Position numbers and translations under genes: made by a program | Notes under the pieces: model-generated | Told to the model about the DNA's origin: nothing | The model's input: the letters and a program-made list of their open reading frames with translations, nothing else | The model's database searches: none | Source: Bin87 sp965220505 | GTDB taxonomy: Bacteria; Chloroflexota; Dehalococcoidia; Lucifugimonadales; UBA3495 | Assembly (NCBI GenBank): GCA_965220505.1 | Contig: CBDCQE010000003.1 | Coordinates: 62,001 to 126,000 of the forward strand | Direction: 5' to 3' | Length of the DNA stretch: 64,000 nucleotides | In this document: one piece after another, positions 25,809 through 33,363 of the stretch | Layout of the letters: each line of letters starts with the position of its first letter | How positions within the stretch are numbered: position 1 is the first letter of the stretch

Positions 25809-26693
25809 TTACTCGATAGCCTCTTTCAGACGGCGGATGGCGTCGATGTGGGCGTCGGGAGAGGTGGCGCCGCGGAGGCCGGCGGCCATGTGGGTCGCGC
25901 CGATCTCCTCCCACGACTTGAGCTCGGTGAGCCAGTCCTCGGGGTTGTTGTCGGCGGTGATGGTGATGCGGCCCTCGAAGCCCACTGCGGACGGATCGCG
26001 GCCGGCGGACTCGGCTTGCGCGCGGATGCGACCCAGGATCGCCTGACCGCCGGAGTCGGGGGCGAACATGGGGAAGTAGCCGTCGGCCAGGCGACCGATG
26101 CGGCGGATGGCGGCGTTGGGCGGAGTAGGCGACGTGCTCCGGCCGGCGCCGATCCAGATGGGGATGGGTCGCTGCACCGGCAGCGGGTTGATGCCGGCGT
26201 GGGTGATGTCGTGGTACTTGCCGTGGAAGTCGATGACATCCTCGGTCCAAAGCTGGCGGAGCACCTCGATCTGCTCGTCGCAGCGGCTGCCCCGGCTGGC
26301 GAAGTCCACGCCCAAGGCCTCGTACTCCACCGAGTTCCAGCCCACGCCGATGCCCAACCGCAACCGTCCGCCGGACAGCAGGTCGACCTCGGCCGCCTGC
26401 TTGGCGACCAGGGCGGTTTGCCGCTGGGGCAGGATGAGGATGCCGGTGGTCAGGCCGATCTTCTTGGTGACGGCGGCCAGGTAGGCCATCAACGTGAATG
26501 GCTCGTGGATGTAAGACTCGTGCGAGTAGGGAAAGTGCGGCACCTCCGGATGCTTCTCCGGCACGGCGCCGAGCACGTGGTCGAGGATGCGGACGTGGGC
26601 ATAGCCCAGGTCCTCGGCGGCCTGGATGTAGTCGCGCAACGCGCCAAAGTCGTCGCCAATCTCAACAATGGGAACCGAAACGCCAATCTCCAT
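25809..26693 (-). CDS. LLM-class F420-dependent oxidoreductase (3 of 5)
   Basis: 294 residues from MEIGVSVPIVE, with GGGAGG before the ATG at 26693. The pattern is typical of the TIGR03619-like F420 LLM family: AEDLGYAHVRILDHVLG, KKIGLTTGILILPQRQTALVAKQAAEVD, SGGRLRLGIGVGWN, then IPIWIGAGR. Cofactor F420 is more likely than FMN by the GVGWN core. It stands alone, with repeats on one side and an orphan antitoxin-like gene on the other. Confidence 0.88.
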   Translation of the reverse strand: MEIGVSVPIVEIGDDFGALRDYIQAAEDLGYAHVRILDHVLGAVPEKHPEVPHFPYSHESYIHEPFTLMAYLAAVTKKIGLTTGILILPQRQTALVAKQAAEVDLLSGGRLRLGIGVGWNSVEYEALGVDFASRGSRCDEQIEVLRQLWTEDVIDFHGKYHDITHAGINPLPVQRPIPIWIGAGRSTSPTPPNAAIRRIGRLADGYFPMFAPDSGGQAILGRIRAQAESAGRDPSAVGFEGRITITADNNPEDWLTELKSWEEIGATHMAAGLRGATSPDAHIDAIRRLKEAIE

Positions 26694-26832
26694 GGTGAAC
26701 CTCCCGTTAAATGCAACAGCCCCGCCATCGGGACGATGGTCGGGGCCATTATAGCGGGTGGCGGGGTTATGGCGGCTACTACTCACTGCCGAGGCCGCGA
26801 TTCCGATATGACGTTGGTATCGCCCAGGAACG

Positions 26833-27048
26833 TTACATTTTCACCTCACGCGGATATTCGGGCTCCCACGTTAAGTTAATCCCATCGATGGGGCAGGCGG
26901 CCAGAAATTCCTTGAAATTCATGGAGCGGTAATGTTCGAGCAGACGATCCCGTTCCTCGTTGGTAAGTGGTTCGGTGGGGTCGGCAGGGACCGGGTCGGA
27001 GCGTGGTTCTACGGAATGGACGAAGGAATCGGGAATTTGGGTAGCCAT
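26833..27048 (-). CDS. orphan antitoxin-like protein sharing a C-terminal motif with 37849-38067
   Basis: 71 residues from MATQIPDSF, with AGGAGG nine bases before the ATG. The last 28 residues (NFKEFLAACPID, then EPEYPREVKM) match the tail of the antitoxin-like protein at 37849, which is paired with a PIN toxin. The N-terminal 40 residues differ. No toxin gene lies beside this copy, so it may be an orphan or act in trans. Confidence 0.65.
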   Translation of the reverse strand: MATQIPDSFVHSVEPRSDPVPADPTEPLTNEERDRLLEHYRSMNFKEFLAACPIDGINLTWEPEYPREVKM

Positions 27049-27231
27049 GTAGCAACCTCCTTTCGTACCTTCCTCAGATGACGGCGGCCCCGCCGCCCTC
27101 GGTAAGTGGCCATGTAAGCGCCATGATACCGGAGTGGTAGGGCGGCCCACTGCCAGTTTTGTCATTACGAGGAGGATGTGACGTGGCAATCTGGCTGGCT
27201 AGCAGACCGTCATCATGGACAGGGGCCAGTA

Positions 27232-27261
27232 TTGACACGATTGGGTCTTGGATGATATGCT
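27232..27261 (+). promoter_or_regulatory. predicted sigma-70-like promoter
   Basis: TTGACA at 27232-27237 and TATGCT at 27256-27261, 18 bases apart, lie 50 bases before the small CxCGCG gene. The -35 matches the consensus exactly. Confidence 0.4.
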
Positions 27262-27310
27262 TGGATAACATGCAAGAAATACGATCAAGGACCAACAAAA
27301 GGAGGTCGCA

Positions 27311-27532
27311 ATGAACACTACCGGGAAAAGGGTATTTCCAACCGGGGAGTGCTGGTGTGGGTGTGGTGCCGAGACATCGACCAGATCCTTTTTCGCGCCG
27401 GGCCATGATAAAAGGGCTGAATCCGCCGTGATCAAGAGGGAATACGGCGATGTCGCGAGGTTCCTGGATGCGCATGGCTATGGACCGAAGGGCAAGCGTC
27501 CCATTTTAAGAGGAGGGGAAACCGACAGTTAA
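27311..27532 (+). CDS. small CxCGCG/GHD-motif protein
   Basis: 73 residues with AGGAGG before the ATG. Residues 14-34 hold CWCGCG, then SFFAPGHDKRA, the same Cys/His cluster as in the protein at 10855. The rest is basic (KGKRPILR). A small metal-binding, perhaps nucleic-acid-binding, domain is likely from the spaced Cys and His. No known name. A likely promoter and a strong hairpin bracket the gene, so it is probably its own transcript. Confidence 0.65.
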   Translation: MNTTGKRVFPTGECWCGCGAETSTRSFFAPGHDKRAESAVIKREYGDVARFLDAHGYGPKGKRPILRGGETDS

Positions 27533-27540
27533 GAAAGATC

Positions 27541-27582
27541 AGCGCACGGAAGAAGGTGTACTACCGCCCGATTCCGTGCGCT
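27541..27582. terminator. long-stem hairpin between convergent genes
   Basis: Eleven-base perfect arms AGCGCACGGAA/TTCCGTGCGCT enclose 20 bases between the CxCGCG gene and hicA, which converge here. A bidirectional terminator is plausible; neither side has a strong T-run. Confidence 0.45.
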
Positions 27583-27620
27583 GTCCACAATCGTCTCCAC
27601 TGTCTTTCAGTTGAGGGCTC

Positions 27621-27881
27621 TCATTCCTGAAACCGCTCCGGTATCCGGCCGCGACGGCGGCGGGCTTCGTCAAATTCGGCGCGGGTGAGGCCAATTTGCA
27701 CGAGGATGGAACCCATAGTCACCGGGTCAACATCGCCCCGGTGTCTTGGCACGGCGGTTCGCAAATCCAGCACGTCATGACGAAAGGTCGTATGGTCGCC
27801 GCCTTCTTGTGCTCTGAAATTGAGGCGTCGCAAAAGCCTGATGACTTCCCGCCTATCAACTCCAGGAATATAGGGCGGCAT
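27621..27881 (-). CDS. hicA: HicA-like mRNA interferase toxin
   Basis: 86 residues of the HicA/YcfA fold, a double-stranded-RNA-binding-like domain. The catalytic His is H30 in EGGDHTTFRH. HicA cleaves mRNA and tmRNA. It starts 4 bases after the nearest HicB-like gene, as in hic operons with antitoxin first. Two further HicB-like genes precede it. Confidence 0.85.
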   Translation of the reverse strand: MPPYIPGVDRREVIRLLRRLNFRAQEGGDHTTFRHDVLDLRTAVPRHRGDVDPVTMGSILVQIGLTRAEFDEARRRRGRIPERFQE

Positions 27882-27885
27882 CGAG

Positions 27886-28215
27886 TTATCCCGCCGACAC
27901 CGGTGGGCTTATCAGCTGGGGCGACACCTGGTGGACTTCGTACTGCCAGCCGTCACGTTCGCATTCCGCCGCCAGTTCCGCTAATTTGGCTTTGCCGCGT
28001 TCGCGCAGCTCCGCCTGGCGTGCCGGATCGTCCTCACCCGGCAGTGGGTGCATCCGACACATGGCCATGGCATCGGCAATCATTGCCAGCGCGTCCTGCT
28101 GGTCGGTGCCCTGGGATACTGCGCCGGGGATGCCGGGGCAAAGCGCCGCGTAGCCGACGCCGGAGTAGATGAGGATGACGTCGTAAAGGTCGTTGCTGTC
28201 GTTTGTGTTTGCCAT
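27886..28215 (-). CDS. hicB: HicB-like antitoxin (copy nearest hicA)
   Basis: 109 residues with GGGAG before the ATG at 28215. The HicB/UPF0150 pattern is clear: YDVILIYS, YAALCPGIPGAVSQG, ALAMIADAM. The C-terminal half (LRERGKAKLAELAAECE) is helical and lacks a recognisable HTH or RHH domain. It lies 4 bases before hicA and is its most likely cognate antitoxin. Strongly related to the copy at 28256. Confidence 0.82.
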   Translation of the reverse strand: MANTNDSNDLYDVILIYSGVGYAALCPGIPGAVSQGTDQQDALAMIADAMAMCRMHPLPGEDDPARQAELRERGKAKLAELAAECERDGWQYEVHQVSPQLISPPVSAG

Positions 28216-28255
28216 GACTGCTCCCTGTCTCATCCGAAATATACGGCGGCATTGG

Positions 28256-28585
28256 TTATTCTGTCGCAACAAGCGGTTGTATCAGTTTCGGGGAGACTTC
28301 GCAGACGTAATACTCCAGGCCCTCTTCCTCGCATTTGGCCACCAGTTCCGCGATTTTGGCTTTTCCCAACTCGCGCAGTTCTGCCTGCCGCTCCGGGATG
28401 TCATCTCCCGGCAATGGGTACATTTGAGCCGATGCCATGGCGTCGGCGATCATCTTCAGCGCTTCTTCCCGGTCTTTGCCCTGGGAGACGGCGCCGGGGA
28501 TGCCGGGGCAGAGGACGGCGAAGTCGTCGTCCGATTCGATGAGGATGACTTCGTAAAGGCCGTTGTCTGGTTTTGCCGTTGGCAT
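28256..28585 (-). CDS. HicB-like antitoxin paralogue (middle copy)
   Basis: 109 residues, the same length and layout as the copy at 27886: YEVILIES, FAVLCPGIPGAVSQG, ALKMIADAMA and a tail with GKAKIAELVAKCEEEG. AGGAG precedes the start. It is separated from the next copy by 40 bases and from the third by two. It has no HicA of its own. Confidence 0.8.
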   Translation of the reverse strand: MPTAKPDNGLYEVILIESDDDFAVLCPGIPGAVSQGKDREEALKMIADAMASAQMYPLPGDDIPERQAELRELGKAKIAELVAKCEEEGLEYYVCEVSPKLIQPLVATE

Positions 28586-28587
28586 GG

Positions 28588-28941
28588 TCACTCCTGATAA
28601 TACGCCGCCGGCCTTACGACCGCCGTTGCAGTGGGGCATCCGGCAGTTACTATCTCTTCATACAGTTCGCCCAGACACTCCTCGATGGTGCGATTAACCG
28701 GGACAACGCCATCAACCAACGCCTCGTAGATGGCATCAGCAATCATGTCCAGCGCATCCTGCGGGTCACGGCCGGCGCTGCACACGTCCATGGACGGACA
28801 GAAAACTGCCCAAGGGTTGCCGGGGCTGTCGCCGCTGGTGTCGCATACCAGCAAAACTTCGTAGCCTTGGGCCGGCCATTCGCCAGCAGCCCATTCCGCC
28901 GCCAGGGATTCGTCCGCACGGGTTAACAATGCTAGCGCCAT
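28588..28941 (-). CDS. HicB-like protein (outer, diverged copy)
   Basis: 117 residues, the first gene of the array. It shares the HicB core (YEVLLVCD, WAVFCPSMDVCSAG, ALDMIADAI) but not the GIPGAVSQG loop or the tail of the other two. GAGGTG precedes the ATG. Its function as an antitoxin is uncertain; it may bind the same or a distant HicA. Confidence 0.7.
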   Translation of the reverse strand: MALALLTRADESLAAEWAAGEWPAQGYEVLLVCDTSGDSPGNPWAVFCPSMDVCSAGRDPQDALDMIADAIYEALVDGVVPVNRTIEECLGELYEEIVTAGCPTATAVVRPAAYYQE

Positions 28942-28983
28942 GATGTCACCTCGCTATTTGGATGATGATAGGATTGCCAGGCT

Positions 28984-29793
28984 TCAGATCATGAAGTTCA
29001 TCTCGCTGACGATGCGTTCGCCGAGGGCGCGGTCGCCTTCGATGGCGACTGAGCCGTTGGCCAGGGCGTGTTCGGCGGACCAGCGGCCGGTGCCTAGGGC
29101 GTTGAAGGGTTCGAGGCCCATGGTGAGTTTTACCGTGGGGGAGGCGGGGGTGGCGTCCATGCGGTGGGCGCGGCCGGCGTCCATGTTCAGGGCGATGCTG
29201 CCACCGACTTCGCCGGTGATCTCGAATACTACGGTGGCGCCGTCATCGGGCCGGACCTTGCGGCCCACCACGAAGGGCATGGCCATCTCGGTGCGTCCGT
29301 AGGCGTGTTGGGCAACCGGGCCGCCCAGGTGGCCGGGGATGCCCAGGGTGCGGCGCATGTCCTGCTCGTGGACCCAGGCGTCGTAGATGCGGATGGCCAA
29401 CAGGTCGGTGTAGGGGCCGCTGCCCAGGGGGTTGGGAGTTTCGGCGGCAAAGTCGGCCTCGGTCATGGCGCGCAGCACACCCAGTCGCTCGGCGGTGATC
29501 TCACGGAACTCGGCCAGCACCTCGGCGCCGCTGAACTGCCGACGATAGTCCACCAGCACCTCGTTGCTCTGGCCCACCTCGTTGCGCACGTTGGAGGTGT
29601 CCGCCGGTTCGTGGGCCGGCGCGGGGCGGCCCAACAGGCGGCACTCGCTGCCCACCAGGTGCGACACCTGGTCCTGCACCGACCAGCCGGGGCACTCGGT
29701 GGGCAAGGACCACTGATCCTGGGTCAAACCTCCGCACAGCCCGTCGATGGACTTCCACACCGCTTCCATGAGATCAACCATCTGTTGGGACAT
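28984..29793 (-). CDS. maleylpyruvate isomerase/DinB-like enzyme
   Basis: 269 residues from ATG 29793 (GGAG nine bases upstream; a TTG two codons earlier is too close to it). The N-terminal four-helix DinB/MDMPI_N domain carries PTECPGWSVQDQVSHLVG with H45, and D138...H142 (DAWVHEQD), aligning with the metal-binding Glu/His triad of mycothiol-dependent maleylpyruvate isomerase. A C-terminal SCP2-like domain (about 180-265) follows. Thiol cofactor and substrate are unknown; mycothiol itself is not expected outside actinobacteria. Confidence 0.82.
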   Translation of the reverse strand: MSQQMVDLMEAVWKSIDGLCGGLTQDQWSLPTECPGWSVQDQVSHLVGSECRLLGRPAPAHEPADTSNVRNEVGQSNEVLVDYRRQFSGAEVLAEFREITAERLGVLRAMTEADFAAETPNPLGSGPYTDLLAIRIYDAWVHEQDMRRTLGIPGHLGGPVAQHAYGRTEMAMPFVVGRKVRPDDGATVVFEITGEVGGSIALNMDAGRAHRMDATPASPTVKLTMGLEPFNALGTGRWSAEHALANGSVAIEGDRALGERIVSEMNFMI

Positions 29794-29819
29794 CTTCAAC
29801 TGCTCCGTGAAAAGAATTT

Positions 29820-29840
29820 CGCGCCAGCGGCGCGTTTTTT
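29820..29840. terminator. intrinsic-type hairpin with T6 on the plus strand
   Basis: Stem CGCGCC/GGCGCG with a 3-base loop at 29820-29834, followed by six T on the plus strand. On the minus strand it lies just after the gene ending at 29881 and is followed by AAATTCTTTT, so it could end that small operon. Confidence 0.5.
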
Positions 29841-29880
29841 CGAAAATCTACAGCACGCTTTCGCGCAATTTGCGCGACCA

Positions 29881-30108
29881 TTATCGCACCCAGCGACACT
29901 CGGGCAGGTGGCCGCGATACCCGCGGTCGGGACAGGTGCAGGGTATGTCGTCGCGCTTTTGGTAGCCTAGGGACGCCAACCACCCGTCGAATCCGGGATA
30001 GAACCCGTAGCCTTCGTCGATGGAGCGGTAGCCGGCTCGCAGGGCGGCCAGGATCTCGTCGGCTGCGGGCACGGTCAGGTCGGCGCCCACGGTGTTCGCG
30101 CTGGTCAT
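29881..30108 (-). CDS. small Cys/His-containing protein
   Basis: 75 residues from MTSANTVGADL. The C-terminal end CTCPDRGYRGHLPEC has spaced Cys and His that could bind a metal. A GYRSIDEGYGFYPGFDGWL segment precedes it. It starts five bases after the stop of the next small gene and probably shares its transcript. No family recognised. Confidence 0.5.
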   Translation of the reverse strand: MTSANTVGADLTVPAADEILAALRAGYRSIDEGYGFYPGFDGWLASLGYQKRDDIPCTCPDRGYRGHLPECRWVR

Positions 30109-30113
30109 GGTTG

Positions 30114-30317
30114 CTATTCCGTCACCAGTTCGAGCACGTCCTGGGCGAAGACCATATCCTCCTCGCCGACCTGGTCGGGGTCGTCGGGGCTGGTCAGGTA
30201 GCGCACGAAGAGCCACACGCCGTCGCGGGGGTTGGAGACCACCTCGGCGGTGGCTCCGCTGTAGAGCCCCACCTTCTGGCCGGGCTCCACTTCAAACAGG
30301 TTAACTATGTCTGCCAT
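30114..30317 (-). CDS. small beta-rich protein, operon partner of 29881-30108
   Basis: 67 residues from MADIVNLFEVEPGQKV, with GGTGGAG before the ATG at 30317. The pattern of short strands (GQKVGLYSGATAEVVS, DGVWLFVRYL) suggests a small barrel. An acidic tail (EEDMVFAQDVLELVTE) follows. Function unknown. Confidence 0.5.
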   Translation of the reverse strand: MADIVNLFEVEPGQKVGLYSGATAEVVSNPRDGVWLFVRYLTSPDDPDQVGEEDMVFAQDVLELVTE

Positions 30318-30344
30318 AACTCCACCTACGTATCCGGTTACCGC

Positions 30345-30453
30345 CATTCCGGCGAAAGAACGTCACCCCGTACTTGATACGGGGCCGGAATCCAGACATC
30401 TCTGGTAGTCAGTCATTGCGCCTGTTATGGATTCCCGCTTTCGCGGGAATGAC
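30345..30453. repeat. REP-like repeats, including a nested-hairpin form
   Basis: The reverse copy at 30345-30394 carries the CCCCGTA/TACGGGG hairpin (30366-30384) inside the REP palindrome, exactly as at 51555-51606 in the other direction. A plain palindrome follows at 30429-30453, and single tail units (GGGAATGACG) trail to about 30500. It fills the gap between a small operon and the Rieske genes. Confidence 0.75.
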
Positions 30454-30509
30454 GGAAGATGTGGGCGGGAATGACGTAAAGATGCAGACGGGAATGACGA
30501 AACATGTGG

Positions 30510-31055
30510 TCAGAAGAAGAACGTCAGGTTTTTGGCGAGGAGCACGTTCTGGTCGAGGAAGACCTGCCGCTGGGCGATGCGCCACTGGCCATCCACCCGG
30601 CGCAGCCGGTCCTCGCGGCGGCCCACCAGGATGTCGGTCTCGGTGGCGACACGGTTGCGGTAGATGATGAACCGGCAGCGCAACGACACCTCCCCGGCGT
30701 CGGCTGCGCTGGGCGTGGCCTCCGTTATTTCGACGTTGGTTACCAGGTGGGAGAGGCGGGACAGAGGCTCCTCGGCCCAGTGGACGCCGGTGAGGATCTG
30801 ACGGACCCGCTGGGTCAGGGTCACTTTGCCCTCATCGAACCAGTTGATGTCCTGGCCCTCGCGGGTGAACTCCCGTTCCAGCTCACCGAACTTGACGTTG
30901 CGGCGCATGGGCACCCAGTAGCGCACGTCGTCGGTGAGCAGGTCCAGCCATTCCTCGTACTGCCGGTCATCCAGCAGGTTGGCCTCGTGATACAGGAACG
31001 CCTCGACGTCCTGCTTGAGCAGGAGCATCGCCAGCGGGTCGTTGGCAACAACCAT
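30510..31055 (-). CDS. ring-hydroxylating dioxygenase beta subunit
   Basis: 181 residues from ATG 31055 of the NTF2-like small-subunit family: EAFLYHEANLLDDRQYEEWLDLLTDDVRYWVPMRRN is typical. It forms the structural beta part of an alpha3-beta3 Rieske oxygenase. The alpha subunit ends eight bases upstream. No ferredoxin or reductase gene is adjacent, so electrons come from elsewhere. Confidence 0.9.
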   Translation of the reverse strand: MVVANDPLAMLLLKQDVEAFLYHEANLLDDRQYEEWLDLLTDDVRYWVPMRRNVKFGELEREFTREGQDINWFDEGKVTLTQRVRQILTGVHWAEEPLSRLSHLVTNVEITEATPSAADAGEVSLRCRFIIYRNRVATETDILVGRREDRLRRVDGQWRIAQRQVFLDQNVLLAKNLTFFF

Positions 31056-31063
31056 GATGTCAC

Positions 31064-32440
31064 CTAGCAGGCCGAGCCGTTGTTGCGCCAGGTGGCGAGT
31101 TCGTCCCAGTCGCGAGCGGCCATGAACTCGCGCCAGCGGCTGTAGAAGCCACGCTGGTTCTGCTCGCCGGCGCGGGCTTTGGTGGTGTCGAGGACGGTGC
31201 CTTCGAGTTTCAGGCCGCCATCCTCGAAGTCGGTAACGGCGTAGCCCATGCCCATCTGGTAGTTGTAGTCGTAGCGGCGGGCCATGGCGCCGCGGCTGGC
31301 GGCGTGGGCGTAGTTCCAGTTCTCCATGTCGTCCTGCTCGGTGAGGCCGGCGGGACCGGAGTAACGGATGTAGTACTGGCGGAGGAACTCCTTGACCTCG
31401 GGCGGCGCGGAGGCGTCCACGAGGAACCAGCGCCACACCTCGGTCTGGTCGGGACCGCGGGGATGCCACACGGCGATACTGCGCGGCTGCCGGGGCAGGT
31501 AGGACATGTTGGGGAAGATGGTGCCGGGGCCGGCCAGGATACGCCACAGCTGACCCTGACGCTCCTTGCGGGCGATCTCGCACTGGTAGAAATACTCGGA
31601 GACGATGGGGTCGTTCTGATAGGAGGGGACGGGCTGGGCGTCCTCGGGTCGCAGGAACATGACGGTGCCATGACCGCGCTCGGGGAAGGAGACGTCCAGG
31701 GACTTGGCGCCCTCCCGCTCGCTGTTGTCGCGGCGGCCCTGGCCGGAGGGGCCGATGCCGACGAGGTCGACGGAGCGGTGGCTGATGTTGTGGTAGCGGT
31801 CGCCGATGAAGTTCTCGGCGGGGAACTTCCAGTTGCTGGGGACCATCCACTTCTCGATGCCGCCGATGATCTCGGTGCCGCCCTCGGTTCCGTCCCAACC
31901 GTCGAAGAGGATGTCGAGGTAGGTGCGGAAACCGCCGATGTACTCCAGGAAGTCGGGGGCGTTGGCGTCCCAGGTGGCCCAGATGCCGCCCTTGTAGTTG
32001 ACCATACGGGGCACGCGGATCAGACCCCACTGGGACTTGTCCAGCTCCTCATGGTAGGCATCCTTGTAGAAGGGTACGCCGACCAGGGCGCCGTCGGTGG
32101 CGAAGCTCCAGCCGTGGTAGGGGCAGGTGAAGATGGGGGTGTTGCCCTCGTCGTAGCGACAGACCTTCATGCCCCGGTGCATGCAGGAGTTGAGGAACAC
32201 GTGGATCTCACCCTGGCGGTCGCGGCACAGGATCACCGACTCCTCGCCCATGGACGATACGAAGAAGTCGCCGGGCTTGGAGACCTGGCTTTCGTGACCG
32301 ACGAAGAGCCAGGCGCGGGTGAAGATGCGCTCCTGTTCCTCGGCGTAGATGTCGGAATTTACGAAGATCTCGCGGCTGACCATACCGTTGTCACGGTCAA
32401 CCAGGCCGCTGTAACTGCTGGGCTGGAAAGTAATCGCCAT
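31064..32440 (-). CDS. Rieske ring-hydroxylating dioxygenase alpha subunit
   Basis: 458 residues. Rieske [2Fe-2S] ligands C86, H88, C106 and H109; mononuclear-iron site D214, H217, H221 (FIGDRYHNISH). Catalytic subunit adding O2 to an aromatic or similar ring. The motif spacing and the paired beta subunit indicate a complete oxygenase component. It starts the two-gene unit. The substrate cannot be predicted from the visible motifs. Confidence 0.93.
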   Translation of the reverse strand: MAITFQPSSYSGLVDRDNGMVSREIFVNSDIYAEEQERIFTRAWLFVGHESQVSKPGDFFVSSMGEESVILCRDRQGEIHVFLNSCMHRGMKVCRYDEGNTPIFTCPYHGWSFATDGALVGVPFYKDAYHEELDKSQWGLIRVPRMVNYKGGIWATWDANAPDFLEYIGGFRTYLDILFDGWDGTEGGTEIIGGIEKWMVPSNWKFPAENFIGDRYHNISHRSVDLVGIGPSGQGRRDNSEREGAKSLDVSFPERGHGTVMFLRPEDAQPVPSYQNDPIVSEYFYQCEIARKERQGQLWRILAGPGTIFPNMSYLPRQPRSIAVWHPRGPDQTEVWRWFLVDASAPPEVKEFLRQYYIRYSGPAGLTEQDDMENWNYAHAASRGAMARRYDYNYQMGMGYAVTDFEDGGLKLEGTVLDTTKARAGEQNQRGFYSRWREFMAARDWDELATWRNNGSAC

Positions 32441-32643
32441 GTTGTCCCCTCCGGGCGCGGCTGACTTTGTCGAATGGTATCACACCGTGTGCGTTGGGTG
32501 TTTTCCCGCGGGCTATTCCTTTGGGTATATCGGCGGGGTGCGCTCACCAGCAAAAGCGCGGAATAATAGTGACATTCCCACACAGCCGGCCCGCTCCGGT
32601 TGTTGCTACGCTGTCACGGAAGGAATTTTGTCGGGCTGGTACA

Positions 32644-33045
32644 ATGGGAATGAACGAGGGCAATCGGTCAACTTGGAGATTTGTCGATGGTTCGCTGGCC
32701 GTTACGGCCAGTATGGCTATCGCGGTGGCAATCAGTTACTGTCAGAGTTGTGCCGGGTTATGGGGCATCGGGTTCTTCAAAGGGCTGACCGAAAAGGACG
32801 ATGGCGTGATCATACTGGGGACGTTGCTGCTGTTCCCCGCCACCGTCGCGCTATATGGAGTTTTGCAGATGTGGTTCGCCGCGAAAGAAGCCGTTGAGAA
32901 ACGGTCCAGGGAGAGAGGGCGCCAAGAAGGACGCCAAGAGGAGCGCGAGCGCATCAGCAAGGCGCTGGCGGAACGCGGGATGCCTCCCCCTGAAATCGCC
33001 AGCATTCTTGCCGACGAATCTGACGCCGGCCGGCCGCAGCGGTAG
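32644..33045 (+). CDS. membrane protein with Glu/Arg coiled-coil tail
   Basis: About 133 residues from ATG 32644 (or 32650). Helices at about 14-32 and 52-73, the second ending in YGVLQMWFAAKEAV, then a charged coil (RGRQEGRQEERERISKALAERG) and a short C-terminal helix. The MWFAAKEA segment and coil are repeated in the next gene. No known family. Confidence 0.6.
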   Translation: MGMNEGNRSTWRFVDGSLAVTASMAIAVAISYCQSCAGLWGIGFFKGLTEKDDGVIILGTLLLFPATVALYGVLQMWFAAKEAVEKRSRERGRQEGRQEERERISKALAERGMPPPEIASILADESDAGRPQR

Positions 33046-33090
33046 TAATCTTCACGCGCTCTGGATCCTCACCTAGGGAGAGACTGACCA

Positions 33091-33333
33091 ATGTGGTTTG
33101 CCGCCAAAGAAGCCCATGAGAGGAGGGTTGCCGAAAGAAGGCGTCGGGAGAGGTTGCCAGAGAGGCGTCAGGAGGGGTTTCAAGAAGGGTTTGGACAGGG
33201 GTTCCTAGAGGGGTTTCGACAGGGCCGCGAGGAGGTTCGCCGGGAAGAACGCGAGCGTATCAGCCGTGTGCTGGCGGAGCACGGGGTCACCATACCCGCG
33301 GAGGTAGTAGCCCGTATTCTGTCCGACGGGTAA
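33091..33333 (+). CDS. partial tandem copy of the coiled-coil tail
   Basis: 80 residues beginning MWFAAKEAHERR, matching the tail of the upstream gene from its MWFAAKEA onward. In between is an expanded Gly/Phe run (EGFQEGFGQGF, FLEGFRQG). It ends ERERISRVLAEHG, again as in the neighbour. The membrane part is missing, so it may be a free-standing coil that pairs with the neighbour, or a degraded duplicate. Confidence 0.5.
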   Translation: MWFAAKEAHERRVAERRRRERLPERRQEGFQEGFGQGFLEGFRQGREEVRREERERISRVLAEHGVTIPAEVVARILSDG

Positions 33334-33363
33334 GCCCCCGACCGGTCACACGAATAGCCGGCG

